The position numbers were made by a program, and so were the translations under genes. DNA of 64,000 nucleotides, taken from contig NZ_JANAVR010000003.1 in the NCBI RefSeq assembly GCF_025215055.1, positions 1 through 64,000 on the forward strand, read 5' to 3'. Below are positions 38,942 to 48,114 of this stretch, one piece after another. Every line of letters starts with the position of its first letter. The first letter of the stretch is position 1. The DNA is from Candidatus Cardinium sp. TP (GTDB lineage: Bacteria > Bacteroidota > Bacteroidia > Cytophagales > Amoebophilaceae). Below the pieces are notes generated by a model, which was given only the letters and a program-made list of their open reading frames with translations, did not search any database and had not been told where the DNA came from.

Positions 38942-39421
38942 ATGGATCGGCATGACTGCTCCATATCGGATCCAAATATAGAAAATGTATATTCAAAGCT
39001 TATCTCCCTTATGGCTAATCTTCCTTATATTATGGTAATAATCTTTTTACTACTTACCTTAGCGACTAGTATATACTATAGTTATAATAAAAAATCCCCC
39101 ACTATTATTGCTAGATCTATAGTAAACGTTGCTATGAAAGAAATAGACTGTAGTATAATTCTATGCATCTGGTTCTTAACCTTTAATATCTTTTCTTCTT
39201 GCATAAATATGAGGCAAAGCATGGCTGTGAACCTAAGCAAAATCACTAGCCAACTAATAAGAATAGCTATACCCGGTAGCACTGTAAAATGTCAAGGAAC
39301 GTTATCCAAGTTGGGTAGTATGAAGAATGATGGCACTGAAAGCTTACATCTATCTAATTTAGCAACAATAAAAACTTTGAATGGACCTGGGTTGAAGTTA
39401 TACAAATGGAATATGGAATAG
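38942..39421 (+). CDS. Small hypothetical membrane protein or lipoprotein
   Basis: I do not recognise it. The longest frame has 159 residues with a hydrophobic helix at about 28-46 and a second at about 69-86 that ends in a lipobox-like FSSC (Cys86 region). The ATG at 39134 would make a 95-residue lipoprotein with that segment as signal peptide (MKEIDCSIILCIWFLTFNIF), which I consider the likelier product. The remainder is Lys/Ser/Leu-rich without motifs. It may be a truncated gene, as it lies next to a MITE remnant. Confidence 0.4.
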   Translation: MDRHDCSISDPNIENVYSKLISLMANLPYIMVIIFLLLTLATSIYYSYNKKSPTIIARSIVNVAMKEIDCSIILCIWFLTFNIFSSCINMRQSMAVNLSKITSQLIRIAIPGSTVKCQGTLSKLGSMKNDGTESLHLSNLATIKTLNGPGLKLYKWNME

Positions 39422-39464
39422 TGCTTCCATAAATAATACTGGAATACAAAAATCTACGTGTCAA

Positions 39465-40094
39465 ATGTATAGTATGTATAGTACAAAGCGTGACCTGAGG
39501 AGGCGACCACTTTTAATGCATGCTTGTATGACGCATAATAGACGTCTAATGCACAATAATTCAAATGGGAATGGGAAAGATAGTTTAGTTCAATCTTCAA
39601 TGAAAAAAGTATTATTTAAAGGTGGGGTCTTTGCACTTGACCCATTGCTAATAGAGGATTTTAATCCTGTACAATCGGTAGCCACATGCGCTATAGTATG
39701 CAATCGAAAAATATTATTATTAAAAAGAAATGGCGTCACAGCGCATGCAAGCAACACATGGTGTATGCCGGGTGGCAAGTTAGAACAAAATGAAACAGCT
39801 CTCCAAGCAGTTATAAGAGAAGCACAAGAAGAAACCGGTATCCAACTTCTTCCAAAGGAGATCAATCTTATGCACACCATTTATGTACGAATTTTTACAC
39901 CAAAACAAGACTATCTACTCCACTTATTTAAAACAGTTTTACCTAGTTCTCAACCATATGATTATAAAGTTGTACTCAATAAGGAACATACAGATTATCT
40001 ATGGGTTGATCTAGAAGAAGCTAAACAGTTAAACCTATTGCCAGGTGGAAAAGAAATCTTCGAGTCGAATCTATTAGCGTACCAGCCAAACTAG
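39465..40094 (+). CDS. Nudix hydrolase
   Basis: A 209-residue frame whose last 150 residues form a Nudix domain. The Nudix box G-x5-E-x7-RE-x2-EE-x-G-I is complete (GKLEQNETALQAV, then REAQEETGI, about 104-126). The family cleaves nucleoside diphosphates linked to another group. The likely start is the ATG at 39600 (MKKVLFKGGVFAL), because the first 45 residues are unlike the family. Substrate unknown; possibly mutagenic nucleotides or an alarmone-type substrate. MITE copy F follows 48 bp after the stop. Confidence 0.88.
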   Translation: MYSMYSTKRDLRRRPLLMHACMTHNRRLMHNNSNGNGKDSLVQSSMKKVLFKGGVFALDPLLIEDFNPVQSVATCAIVCNRKILLLKRNGVTAHASNTWCMPGGKLEQNETALQAVIREAQEETGIQLLPKEINLMHTIYVRIFTPKQDYLLHLFKTVLPSSQPYDYKVVLNKEHTDYLWVDLEEAKQLNLLPGGKEIFESNLLAYQPN

Positions 40095-40141
40095 CGTAAA
40101 AGTCCGGCTTGTAGATCAGAAATTGTGATGCAATCCTATTC

Positions 40142-40399
40142 GTATGTGTTCAGCGCAGTGGTTTTTTGCGTTAAAAGAACAACGCCACTGAAAAAAGTCG
40201 CGGTTTAGAAAGTGGCATTTTACAGATGATTAGGAAAAACAGTTTCCTTTGAAGCCCCCTTTGGGGGCGCTTTCTGTTTTTCCATCTGTAAGATGTCACT
40301 TTCAGTTACTTTTTACCGAGGGCTTGATTTTTTGTCCACTTTTTTATCAAGGAAAAAGTGGGATACAACTCATTATTAACCAGTATCGTGAACAGATAC
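40142..40399 (-). mobile_element. MITE-like element, copy F (258 bp) with 8-bp target duplication
   Basis: Full copy from GTATGTGTTCAGCG to CGTGAACAGATAC. It is flanked by TCCTATTC on both sides (40134-40141 and 40400-40407), an 8-bp direct repeat as expected from transposition. The end sequences are inverted repeats of each other (GTATGTGTTCA against GTATCTGTTCA, one mismatch in 11). The core GCCCCCTTTGGGGGC palindrome is perfect. This is the clearest evidence that the family has moved as a unit. Confidence 0.93.
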
Positions 40400-40576
40400 T
40401 CCTATTCTATAATGTGTATGATTCGTAGAGGTTGTTACAATAAAACGCTACGAAGTGTATAGCCATACTATACTTTTATTTTACAGAAAAAAAAGTTATA
40501 ATGTTTATTTTTTCAAAACCAAAAGGCAATTAGTCTGATAAAATTTATTGTGCGAACATAATATTAGGTAGAAGCT

Positions 40577-43500
40577 ATGTACATTGATTGGATCATTATA
40601 ACGGTATGCTTGACGACCATACTGGCTGTTGGGCTATATGGTAGCAAAGGGGTTGCGACCTTTAAAGACTACGCGGTAGGGAATAGACATATGTCTACGT
40701 TTGTGCTCACGGCTTCTTTAATAGCTACTGTTTATGGGGGTGGGTTTTTAACTACTAGGCTAAATGCGCACTATCATAATGGCTTGTACACATTAATGAG
40801 AGATTTAGTTTTTCCTATAGGTTTTTATATAACTGCTCGCCTGATGATTGTCAGAATGAAATCCTTTATAGGCCACCTTTCTATAGCTGAGTCGATGGGG
40901 ATGTTGTACGGCCAAACCATTCGCATCATTACAGCAATTTTTGGTGTGCTTATGGCCATTTCGATCGTTGCCATCCAGTTTAAAGTAGGCCTAAGCATAG
41001 CACCTATTGTCTTCCCTACCATAAAAAATGGGTCTATGCTATGGGCAATTATTTTATCTTGTATTGTGATTGTTTATGCTTCTTTTGGAGGCGCTAAGTC
41101 TGTAACATTTACAGATGTATACCAGTTTTTTTTGTTTTTTGTTTGTCTTCCAATTATTATTCTTATCCTTCTATACCACACCTCCCATCCATGGGATGCT
41201 TGGCAAGCATTGATACAAATACCAAAGTTTAATCCCATAAAGGTTTTTACATGGCATAATATTGGCCATACCCTGAGCAGTTATGCAACTTTAATATTAT
41301 TTCCCATTAATCCATCACTTATCCAGCGCATGTATATGTCTACCTCCGTGCAACATGCCACTAAAGTCTTTTGCAATACTGCAGCCATACGTATCCTATT
41401 TTCTATACTAGCCTGTATGGTTGCCATCATGCTACACATAGGTGGGCACATCCTGCCTCCAGGCCAACAGGTACTAGACTATATTATAGGCCTCGACTAC
41501 TTTCTGGGTATTAAAGGATTTCTAGTATCAGCCATCATTGCTTTGTTGATGTCCACGGCTGACTCTGACTTGCATATTGCATCTGTTTTATGTACCAATG
41601 ACCTATTTCCTTTCCTATTTAAAAAATTTAGCGGACTTCGTAAAGCGTCTCTTAAAACAGCACGTATTACTGCTGCAACCATAGGCCTATTGAGTCTGCT
41701 CACTGCGCTGTATACGACAAGCATTATACAACTCCTCAACAAAGCAGCCTTATTTTATACTTCTACTATTACCGTTCCATTTATTATAGCTTGCTTTGGG
41801 TTTAGACCTCGTTCGGCTACGGTCTTATGCACTATGGGGATTAGTACCACACTAACCGCCTATACTATCTTTATAAAGGGAGAAGTCATAGAGCAGTATG
41901 ATATATTTAAATCTGTGATAATGAATACTTTTATATTGTTCACCTTACACTATCTCCTACCTAAAAGGGCACACACAGGTTGGGTAGGCATTGCAGATGA
42001 TAGTCCCGTACAATTACAAAATCAAAAAATCAAGCGGTGGTGGTTAAGAAAAATAAAATACATCCAATCTATTTTTACAAAATATTATTGGTCTAGCATC
42101 TTCCCTAAGAATATTTCTACCTTTATTGGATTTGGTATTTACCTAATTATTTATAGCTCTATATCTCTTCTATATATACAAAAAACCTATCTCTACCTGT
42201 ATATCTATTGGTATATAGCCCTAATGGCTATAGGCACATTGATTACTTTCTATCCTGCTTGGCATAGCTATTATAAAGGAGGCCATGCTTTTTTAGATGG
42301 ATTATGGCCTATTTTACTCTATATGGTTTTATTTGTCTCAGCTTTTACATTTGCTACACTCAGTCATTTTGCCCCTATATCCTGTGCACTCATCATCGCC
42401 AATATTGCTTTAAGTACCCTATTACTGCCCTTACCTATAGTGATTATGATGTTGGCTATAGTACTGGCTACCAATAGGGGGATGATAGCTGGTTTACCGC
42501 TTCAGGTCATCTGGTTAAATAGAACAGTTACTACGCTAGAATGGGTAAGTGCCGTAACCATCGCATGCGTTGCCTTAATAAGTTGTCTAACCTATCGCTA
42601 TGCAAGGCGCAAAATCCAACTAAAATGTCAAATTATTGAACTAACGAGAAACTACGAAAGAGATATTATTCTAACATCCATGCATAACCAAGCCAACTGG
42701 AATCGTTTAGATCCTACTTATAATGGAAAAATACTACAAGAAATAGCTGATACACTAGAGCCTGATATTGAATGTGTAGATGCACAAAAGAAAAAACTCT
42801 ACGCTTTGAGCCGCATCTTATTACAGAGGGCTAAAGAAGAGCGTACGTTGACTTTGGATCCCGAATCTTTACAGCAAGTGGATATCGACGCGGTGATCTT
42901 TAAAGCTTATGAAACCGTCCGTGACCTATCTAAACCGCTTCAATTACTCGTAAAAAAACAAACTAAAGCCACCCATATATTAGCTGCATCTGCGCTTATT
43001 GAGCGATGTTTCACTATAAACTTTTGGGAAATTTGCCAAAGCAAACAGGCTACAGATCATATCATTACCCTAACGATAGCAGATACCTTATTAGCCTACC
43101 ATGCCCATAAACATAACCAGTTAGCTATAGACAACATCAAACCACTCAGCCATCCCCTACTCCCTGCGCTAGCTTTTTGTATTTCTACCGATACAGCTAC
43201 GCCCAATCTATTACCGACTTATGTAATAACCGATGAAGTGATTGCGGCTTATTTACCTAAAGAGACGCATAGTTTGTATCAAGTAGAAAGCAGGCAAATA
43301 GTACAAGCCCATGGCGGATATACAGCAATAACAGAGACGGCAGAAAGCTTAACTTTCCTTTATGTACTACCTTTATGTGGTAAAAAAGTCATGCGTTTAA
43401 AAAGGCACCATATGGAAGACTTATTCCAAGAAGTAGCAGAAACAGTGGAAAGCCTAGCGCAAGAAAAGGAACTGATCCATTTGTTAGTGAAGGAAACCAC

Positions 43501-44026
43501 ATTAACACAAGAGAAAATAGAACAAACGCTTGCTTTTATCAAGCAAGCCCATGGAATAGCTACCCGTGAATCAGGTGATCCTTATTATACGCATCCGATG
43601 GCCGTCACGAAGCTTACCTTAGAGGTTACTAAAGACCCCACAACGCTTTTAGCGGCCTTATTACATGACACCGTAGAGGATACAGCTGTTACCTTAGATC
43701 AAATAGAACTATTATATGGATCAGAAATAGCTTATATCGTGGGTATGGTAACGCATTACACTACACAGGGTTACCGACGGAAGCTAGACCGCTCAGAAAG
43801 GTATCTATCATTATATAAATGTAATGATATCCGTGTGATGCACATTAAATTAGCGGATAGGTTACACAACCTAAGGACTTTATCTGTACGTAAATACAAA
43901 GCTCAACTAAAAGTTGCTCAGGAAACTGTAACATTTTATATCCCTTGGGCTAAACAAAACAATATGGTGAACTGGATACCGGAAATGGAAGCACTCTGTC
44001 ATCAAATTTTGTCTTCACTTAAATAG
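40577..44026 (+). CDS. Sodium/solute symporter fused to degenerate histidine-kinase-like region and RelA/SpoT-type HD hydrolase domain
   Basis: A 1149-residue protein. Residues 1-465 form an SSS-family symporter of about 13 helices. Residues about 505-675 add further membrane helices. Residues about 690-930 resemble a histidine-kinase catalytic region: an N-box-like ERCFTINFWEICQ near 812 and a G2-like IVQAHGGYTAITE near 908 ending in LYVLPL; key Asn/Gly residues are degenerate and no H-box is clear. Residues about 985-1149 are a RelA/SpoT-type HD domain with H1006, H1030-D1031, E1034-D1035, D1094 and N1098, matching the ppGpp hydrolase set. No synthetase domain follows. The symporter-kinase part recalls CbrA. 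I infer transport-linked (p)ppGpp hydrolysis. It lies between direct copies F and G of the MITE. Confidence 0.85.
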   Translation: MYIDWIIITVCLTTILAVGLYGSKGVATFKDYAVGNRHMSTFVLTASLIATVYGGGFLTTRLNAHYHNGLYTLMRDLVFPIGFYITARLMIVRMKSFIGHLSIAESMGMLYGQTIRIITAIFGVLMAISIVAIQFKVGLSIAPIVFPTIKNGSMLWAIILSCIVIVYASFGGAKSVTFTDVYQFFLFFVCLPIIILILLYHTSHPWDAWQALIQIPKFNPIKVFTWHNIGHTLSSYATLILFPINPSLIQRMYMSTSVQHATKVFCNTAAIRILFSILACMVAIMLHIGGHILPPGQQVLDYIIGLDYFLGIKGFLVSAIIALLMSTADSDLHIASVLCTNDLFPFLFKKFSGLRKASLKTARITAATIGLLSLLTALYTTSIIQLLNKAALFYTSTITVPFIIACFGFRPRSATVLCTMGISTTLTAYTIFIKGEVIEQYDIFKSVIMNTFILFTLHYLLPKRAHTGWVGIADDSPVQLQNQKIKRWWLRKIKYIQSIFTKYYWSSIFPKNISTFIGFGIYLIIYSSISLLYIQKTYLYLYIYWYIALMAIGTLITFYPAWHSYYKGGHAFLDGLWPILLYMVLFVSAFTFATLSHFAPISCALIIANIALSTLLLPLPIVIMMLAIVLATNRGMIAGLPLQVIWLNRTVTTLEWVSAVTIACVALISCLTYRYARRKIQLKCQIIELTRNYERDIILTSMHNQANWNRLDPTYNGKILQEIADTLEPDIECVDAQKKKLYALSRILLQRAKEERTLTLDPESLQQVDIDAVIFKAYETVRDLSKPLQLLVKKQTKATHILAASALIERCFTINFWEICQSKQATDHIITLTIADTLLAYHAHKHNQLAIDNIKPLSHPLLPALAFCISTDTATPNLLPTYVITDEVIAAYLPKETHSLYQVESRQIVQAHGGYTAITETAESLTFLYVLPLCGKKVMRLKRHHMEDLFQEVAETVESLAQEKELIHLLVKETTLTQEKIEQTLAFIKQAHGIATRESGDPYYTHPMAVTKLTLEVTKDPTTLLAALLHDTVEDTAVTLDQIELLYGSEIAYIVGMVTHYTTQGYRRKLDRSERYLSLYKCNDIRVMHIKLADRLHNLRTLSVRKYKAQLKVAQETVTFYIPWAKQNNMVNWIPEMEALCHQILSSLK

Positions 44027-44059
44027 AAGCAGCACAGTGGACCAGATACTTCAATGGGG

Positions 44060-44316
44060 GTATGTGCTCAGCGCGATGGTTTTTTGCGTCAAAAAAAACG
44101 GCCCCTGTAAAAAGTAGCGGTATAGAAAGTGGCAGCTTACAGATGATTTGGAAAAACAGTTTCCTGTGAAGCCCCCAAAGGGGGCGCTTTCTGTTTTTCC
44201 ATCTGTAAGATGACATTTTCAGCGCCTTTTTACCGAGGGCTTGATTTTTTGTCCACTTTTTTATCAAGAAAAAAGTGGGATAAAATTCATTATTAACCAG
44301 TATCGTGAACAGATAC
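44060..44316 (-). mobile_element. MITE-like element, copy G (257 bp)
   Basis: Full copy from GTATGTGCTCAGCG to CGTGAACAGATAC, with the palindrome GCCCCCAAAGGGGGC (44170-44184) and the CCACTTTTTT/AAAAAAGTGG stem. No target duplication is visible. It lies between the 3' ends of two convergent symporter-fusion genes and has the same orientation as copy F on the other side of the plus-strand gene. Confidence 0.9.
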
Positions 44317-44327
44317 AACAAAATAGG

Positions 44328-47300
44328 CTATCTATCTTGATCCTTTTGTTTATGTTGCGTTTTGTTTTTACGTGTATACATTTCTAATGCCTGTTTAGCA
44401 GCTTGCGCTAATGCCAATCCGATCTCTGGACCCAAGTAGCTATTGGCTATTTGCACATCTATGGCTAAGGTCTCTTGGGCCATATGCTCCACCTCTGCTA
44501 GATGCACATAGCCTGAAGCATGGCGTAAATCATAGAGCCGTTCGGCCAATTTGATAAAAAGCACAGAGAGCTGCACATGATCTTCTTTAATCGCCTCCTT
44601 CAAACGATTCTGTACATAGAGCAAGGAAGGATCATCTAAGGCTTGCCGTTGATCTATACCAACTACATTTAATACAAAAGCATAAACCCCTAAATTATAG
44701 TGTTGCTTGATATAAGAAAGCGGTAAACAGGTATGGCGCACCAATTCATAGAGCAAAGCGGCATAAATCACCTTAGGGGAATGAAAGGCCCATTCTACCA
44801 CGTATTCAGCGATTCCCACCGAACGTACATAAAACAATTGGCCTGAAGTATGCCGTTTAAAGCCAAAATGTTGGCGCAATAATAAAAGCAAACCTGAAAT
44901 CGTTTTTATATCAATAGCGTCTTCTTGATAAGAAGCTTTGCAGACATAGTCATGGAAGTGCATTAATGCCATCATTGAATCTGCTTGTTCCTTAGGTGTA
45001 ACAGGGCTCTCTGACGTTAAACAATCTATAGGCAGTTTAGCAGTCATCTTATCACGAATGGCTGTGACGTCTCTAGGCAACACCAATAGTATAGCGGATG
45101 GCTGCCCGTCGGTAGGATATGACAAATAGCCATAGTGTGCATCTACAATACTAGCCATAGTGGCCTGCTGCAAATCTATAGCGGGTAGACCTAAATGTGT
45201 GCGTTGAGTAGCCATCACATCTATAAGCTCATCATAACAGACCTTTACCTCAGGTAGGGCTTCGGCAGCAACCGAAGCCTGACTGACGACCAGGGCAGTA
45301 GCTGGAAAATCCATAAAGGATGGATAACTGTTGTCAATAGGATCTGCTTGCTTAAATTGTAAACCAGTGTTGTGCAGCTGTATCCTAACAATGATGGGTA
45401 GATAGGAACCCTCTAACTTACCGCTAACCCGTAAAATAGCCTGAACCAATAAGTAAACGACTTGGTTGATATCGCATACAATATGGGCACATGGGGCCCC
45501 ATTAGGTTCTTTTATTTGCTCTACAAAAAGCTGGGGAGATAGGGTAACCTCTTGAGACAAAGCCAACTCCACCTTACGGATCAACTGATCTACGCTAAGC
45601 TTAGTAGGTTGCAGCAGTGCATGTTCCTTAGCCTTTTCTTTTTTATTAAAATAGGCCACCCAATCATAGAGCTTATTGATAATACTTTGAAAATCCTGCT
45701 TATAAAGGGGCATATTGCTATCCAAAAAGGAGATAGATTCCTCTATTTTACCTACTACTTGCGCCAAGATAGAGTGACGTCCTTTAGGGGTACTAAAGCC
45801 AGGAAAGGATACCATAGCCGAATCATAAAGCGACGCCTTGAGTTTCCGAGATGCCCTAAGCTGTTCCCTATCCTTCAGGTAGCGTACCTGATCGAAATAG
45901 CTATTATTTTTGAGTTTTAGATAAAGAAAAATGCCAAAAATAAGCAAGCCCATGCCCAAAAAGAGCAGCAATAGAAGCGCAACACTGGATGGCGATAGTA
46001 CCAGTGCCTTCGTACAATAGACAGAGCTCAAACAGATGGCAATTAGGAGGGTAGCTATTAAGAAGCTCACGCCGAGATATACAGGCAGTAGCAACAAAGT
46101 GACTACCAGATGCGCCAAAGATACACCTAAGGTTAAGAAAAGATTGGTGCCATACCACCAGTGCCAAAGCACATTCATAGGCAAGCAAAAGGCTAACCCC
46201 ATAAACCAAAAGAGCCCCATAAACCAACCTGGAATAGATTGGATCTTTTCTGAGATAAAGGTGCTATACCCTAAAAAACAAGCACCTATCAAGAGTTGAA
46301 ACATAAGCCAACCATCATGATCCACAATAGAGGCTACAAAATAAATCAGTAAATTACTGATCACTACATAGAAACCAAAAGCGGTAAGCGTAGCATGGCT
46401 GGGCCGAAGTTGCACTAAAGTATCCTTGATATGTAGCAAACTATTTTTAATTGCTTCTTTGCGGGCTGCCTGCTTACGCGCATGCACCTGTTGCATTTGT
46501 TTAAACAGATGATCTGGCCCAACCCAACCTGCACCTTCCGGCTGCTTGAATAAATAATGAGCAGCCATCATGGCTAGGCCATTGGCCAACATACAGACAA
46601 AAGTACCATCTATACCCGTTTTAGATTTTACCCATTTATTCCAAGCTAAAATAGTTAATGCACCTGTACCCATACCTATTAAAGCGGTACGGGAAGTCCC
46701 ACGAAAACCAAACATAGCCAACAAAGATGGCGCAGTAATTACTGGAAGGGAAAAAGCAAAACATAACATAAGCAATTCCAATAGATCCTTGCAATAAAAA
46801 GTCAAAAACATACTAGATAGGCCCACCACTAAACTAGTCCATCTAGCTATTTTCAGCTGATGCACATCAGAAACTTTATTTTCTTTTTGTAGGCTTTGCA
46901 AAATATCATGGCTAACTATAACAGAGCAGGCGTTTAAACAAGAGTCAGCTGTAGACATCGCCATGGCCAGCAAACTAACGCAAACCATACCCTTAAAAAT
47001 AGGTGAAACATTAGTCAGTATATAATGCCAAATACCTCCTGTTGGTAATTCTGACGCTCCTACAAAAACAAATAGCCCAATTAAAAATATCAAACTTGTG
47101 ATAAAAAAACCTAAAACACTAACATACGAAAAGACCTTTTTCGCCTGAATAGGTCCAGAAGACATATAGACTCTTTGCATAATTTGAGGTGTTCCGACAT
47201 CAGGCACCATAATACATAGACACATTGCTATCATACTCAATAGTTTAGTATCAAAATGGCATAGACTACTGAATTGAAATTTTTCTTGACTTTGTAGCAA

Positions 47301-47942
47301 AGCAACTACTTCTACAATAGACTTGCCTGTCTTTTTAAACATAAACCAAGCCAAAAATGGAATAATGATCGTAAAAGTGATAAACTGCAAAACATCCGTA
47401 AAAGTAACCGCACGGACACCACCAAAAATAGAATAGAAAATAAGGATTGAGGCAGCAAAAATGGTAACCATGCGTGCATTAAACAAATCGAGATCTACAC
47501 ACATGCTAACAGACTGTACCATTACTATAATTTGCATAGTAATTGAAACAATAGATGTACAGATACCAACCAAAGCTGTAATAATCCTGGGGTACTTACC
47601 GTAGACATTACTGATCGTCTCTGCAATAGAAAGGTTTTGCATAAATGGCCCCATACGTAACATCAACCGACTAAAGAGCCATATACTGAAACTATTAACA
47701 AATACACCAATAATAATCCAATAAAGACCAAGAGTATAAACACACTCCACAGTACGTACCAGCCCTCCCCCCCCATACAAAGTAGCCAATACCGTAGCCA
47801 CCAAAGTAGCGGTAGCAAATTGTTTATTGCCTACTGCATATTCTCGAAGAGAAGTTTCTTTTCTACTAAAGTAGATACCTATCACCAAGGTTAGTACCAA
47901 AAAAGCAACTACTATAAACAGAGGTGTATTCAAGCAGGACAT
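44328..47942 (-). CDS. Sodium/solute symporter fused to degenerate kinase-like and inactive HD-like regions
   Basis: A 1204-residue paralogue of the protein at 40577 with the same layout: symporter (about 1-475), extra helices (about 505-690), kinase-like region (N-box-like DINQVVYLLVQAILRVSG near 830; G2-like SIVDAHYGYLSY near 932) and a C-terminal HD-like domain (about 1010-1170). In that domain all metal/catalytic positions are changed: THP to VRS, LLHD to LLYE, VED to VRH, and ADRLHN to AERLYD. The fold-defining hydrophobic pattern (AALLYELV, FIKLAERLYDLR) is kept and the frame is intact over 3.6 kb. I infer a selected pseudoenzyme rather than a decaying gene. Downstream of the shorter symporter gene on the same strand. 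Confidence 0.82.
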   Translation of the reverse strand: MSCLNTPLFIVVAFLVLTLVIGIYFSRKETSLREYAVGNKQFATATLVATVLATLYGGGGLVRTVECVYTLGLYWIIIGVFVNSFSIWLFSRLMLRMGPFMQNLSIAETISNVYGKYPRIITALVGICTSIVSITMQIIVMVQSVSMCVDLDLFNARMVTIFAASILIFYSIFGGVRAVTFTDVLQFITFTIIIPFLAWFMFKKTGKSIVEVVALLQSQEKFQFSSLCHFDTKLLSMIAMCLCIMVPDVGTPQIMQRVYMSSGPIQAKKVFSYVSVLGFFITSLIFLIGLFVFVGASELPTGGIWHYILTNVSPIFKGMVCVSLLAMAMSTADSCLNACSVIVSHDILQSLQKENKVSDVHQLKIARWTSLVVGLSSMFLTFYCKDLLELLMLCFAFSLPVITAPSLLAMFGFRGTSRTALIGMGTGALTILAWNKWVKSKTGIDGTFVCMLANGLAMMAAHYLFKQPEGAGWVGPDHLFKQMQQVHARKQAARKEAIKNSLLHIKDTLVQLRPSHATLTAFGFYVVISNLLIYFVASIVDHDGWLMFQLLIGACFLGYSTFISEKIQSIPGWFMGLFWFMGLAFCLPMNVLWHWWYGTNLFLTLGVSLAHLVVTLLLLPVYLGVSFLIATLLIAICLSSVYCTKALVLSPSSVALLLLLFLGMGLLIFGIFLYLKLKNNSYFDQVRYLKDREQLRASRKLKASLYDSAMVSFPGFSTPKGRHSILAQVVGKIEESISFLDSNMPLYKQDFQSIINKLYDWVAYFNKKEKAKEHALLQPTKLSVDQLIRKVELALSQEVTLSPQLFVEQIKEPNGAPCAHIVCDINQVVYLLVQAILRVSGKLEGSYLPIIVRIQLHNTGLQFKQADPIDNSYPSFMDFPATALVVSQASVAAEALPEVKVCYDELIDVMATQRTHLGLPAIDLQQATMASIVDAHYGYLSYPTDGQPSAILLVLPRDVTAIRDKMTAKLPIDCLTSESPVTPKEQADSMMALMHFHDYVCKASYQEDAIDIKTISGLLLLLRQHFGFKRHTSGQLFYVRSVGIAEYVVEWAFHSPKVIYAALLYELVRHTCLPLSYIKQHYNLGVYAFVLNVVGIDQRQALDDPSLLYVQNRLKEAIKEDHVQLSVLFIKLAERLYDLRHASGYVHLAEVEHMAQETLAIDVQIANSYLGPEIGLALAQAAKQALEMYTRKNKTQHKQKDQDR
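46524..46624 (-). repeat. Near-identical tract shared with 48124-48224
   Basis: These 101 bases match 48124-48224 with a single difference (T/C at 46604/48204). The symporter genes outside this tract are clearly diverged. The tract covers the last symporter helix and ends at the GAGW codons where the shorter paralogue stops. This points to recent gene conversion or a recombination endpoint. Confidence 0.85.
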
Positions 47943-48114
47943 AAAACAAAATCTTTACAAAGATGTTTAAATAAGAAATAGGACGTATTGTATGGTAAGG
48001 ATTTCTCAGTAAAAATCAAACAAGGGGAAGCCCAAACCACTTTATGCATCCATCAAAACAGCATCCAAATGGAAAGTGTAGAGTTATAGCCCATACGCTA
48101 TTTGTATAGATCCA

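Noticed and set aside
44170-44184. The MITE GC-rich hairpin as an ordinary Rho-independent terminator
   Set aside because: The hairpin is followed by CGCTTTCTGTTTTTCC rather than a clean T run and occurs with the whole element in places with no nearby gene end, so termination may be a side effect at most.
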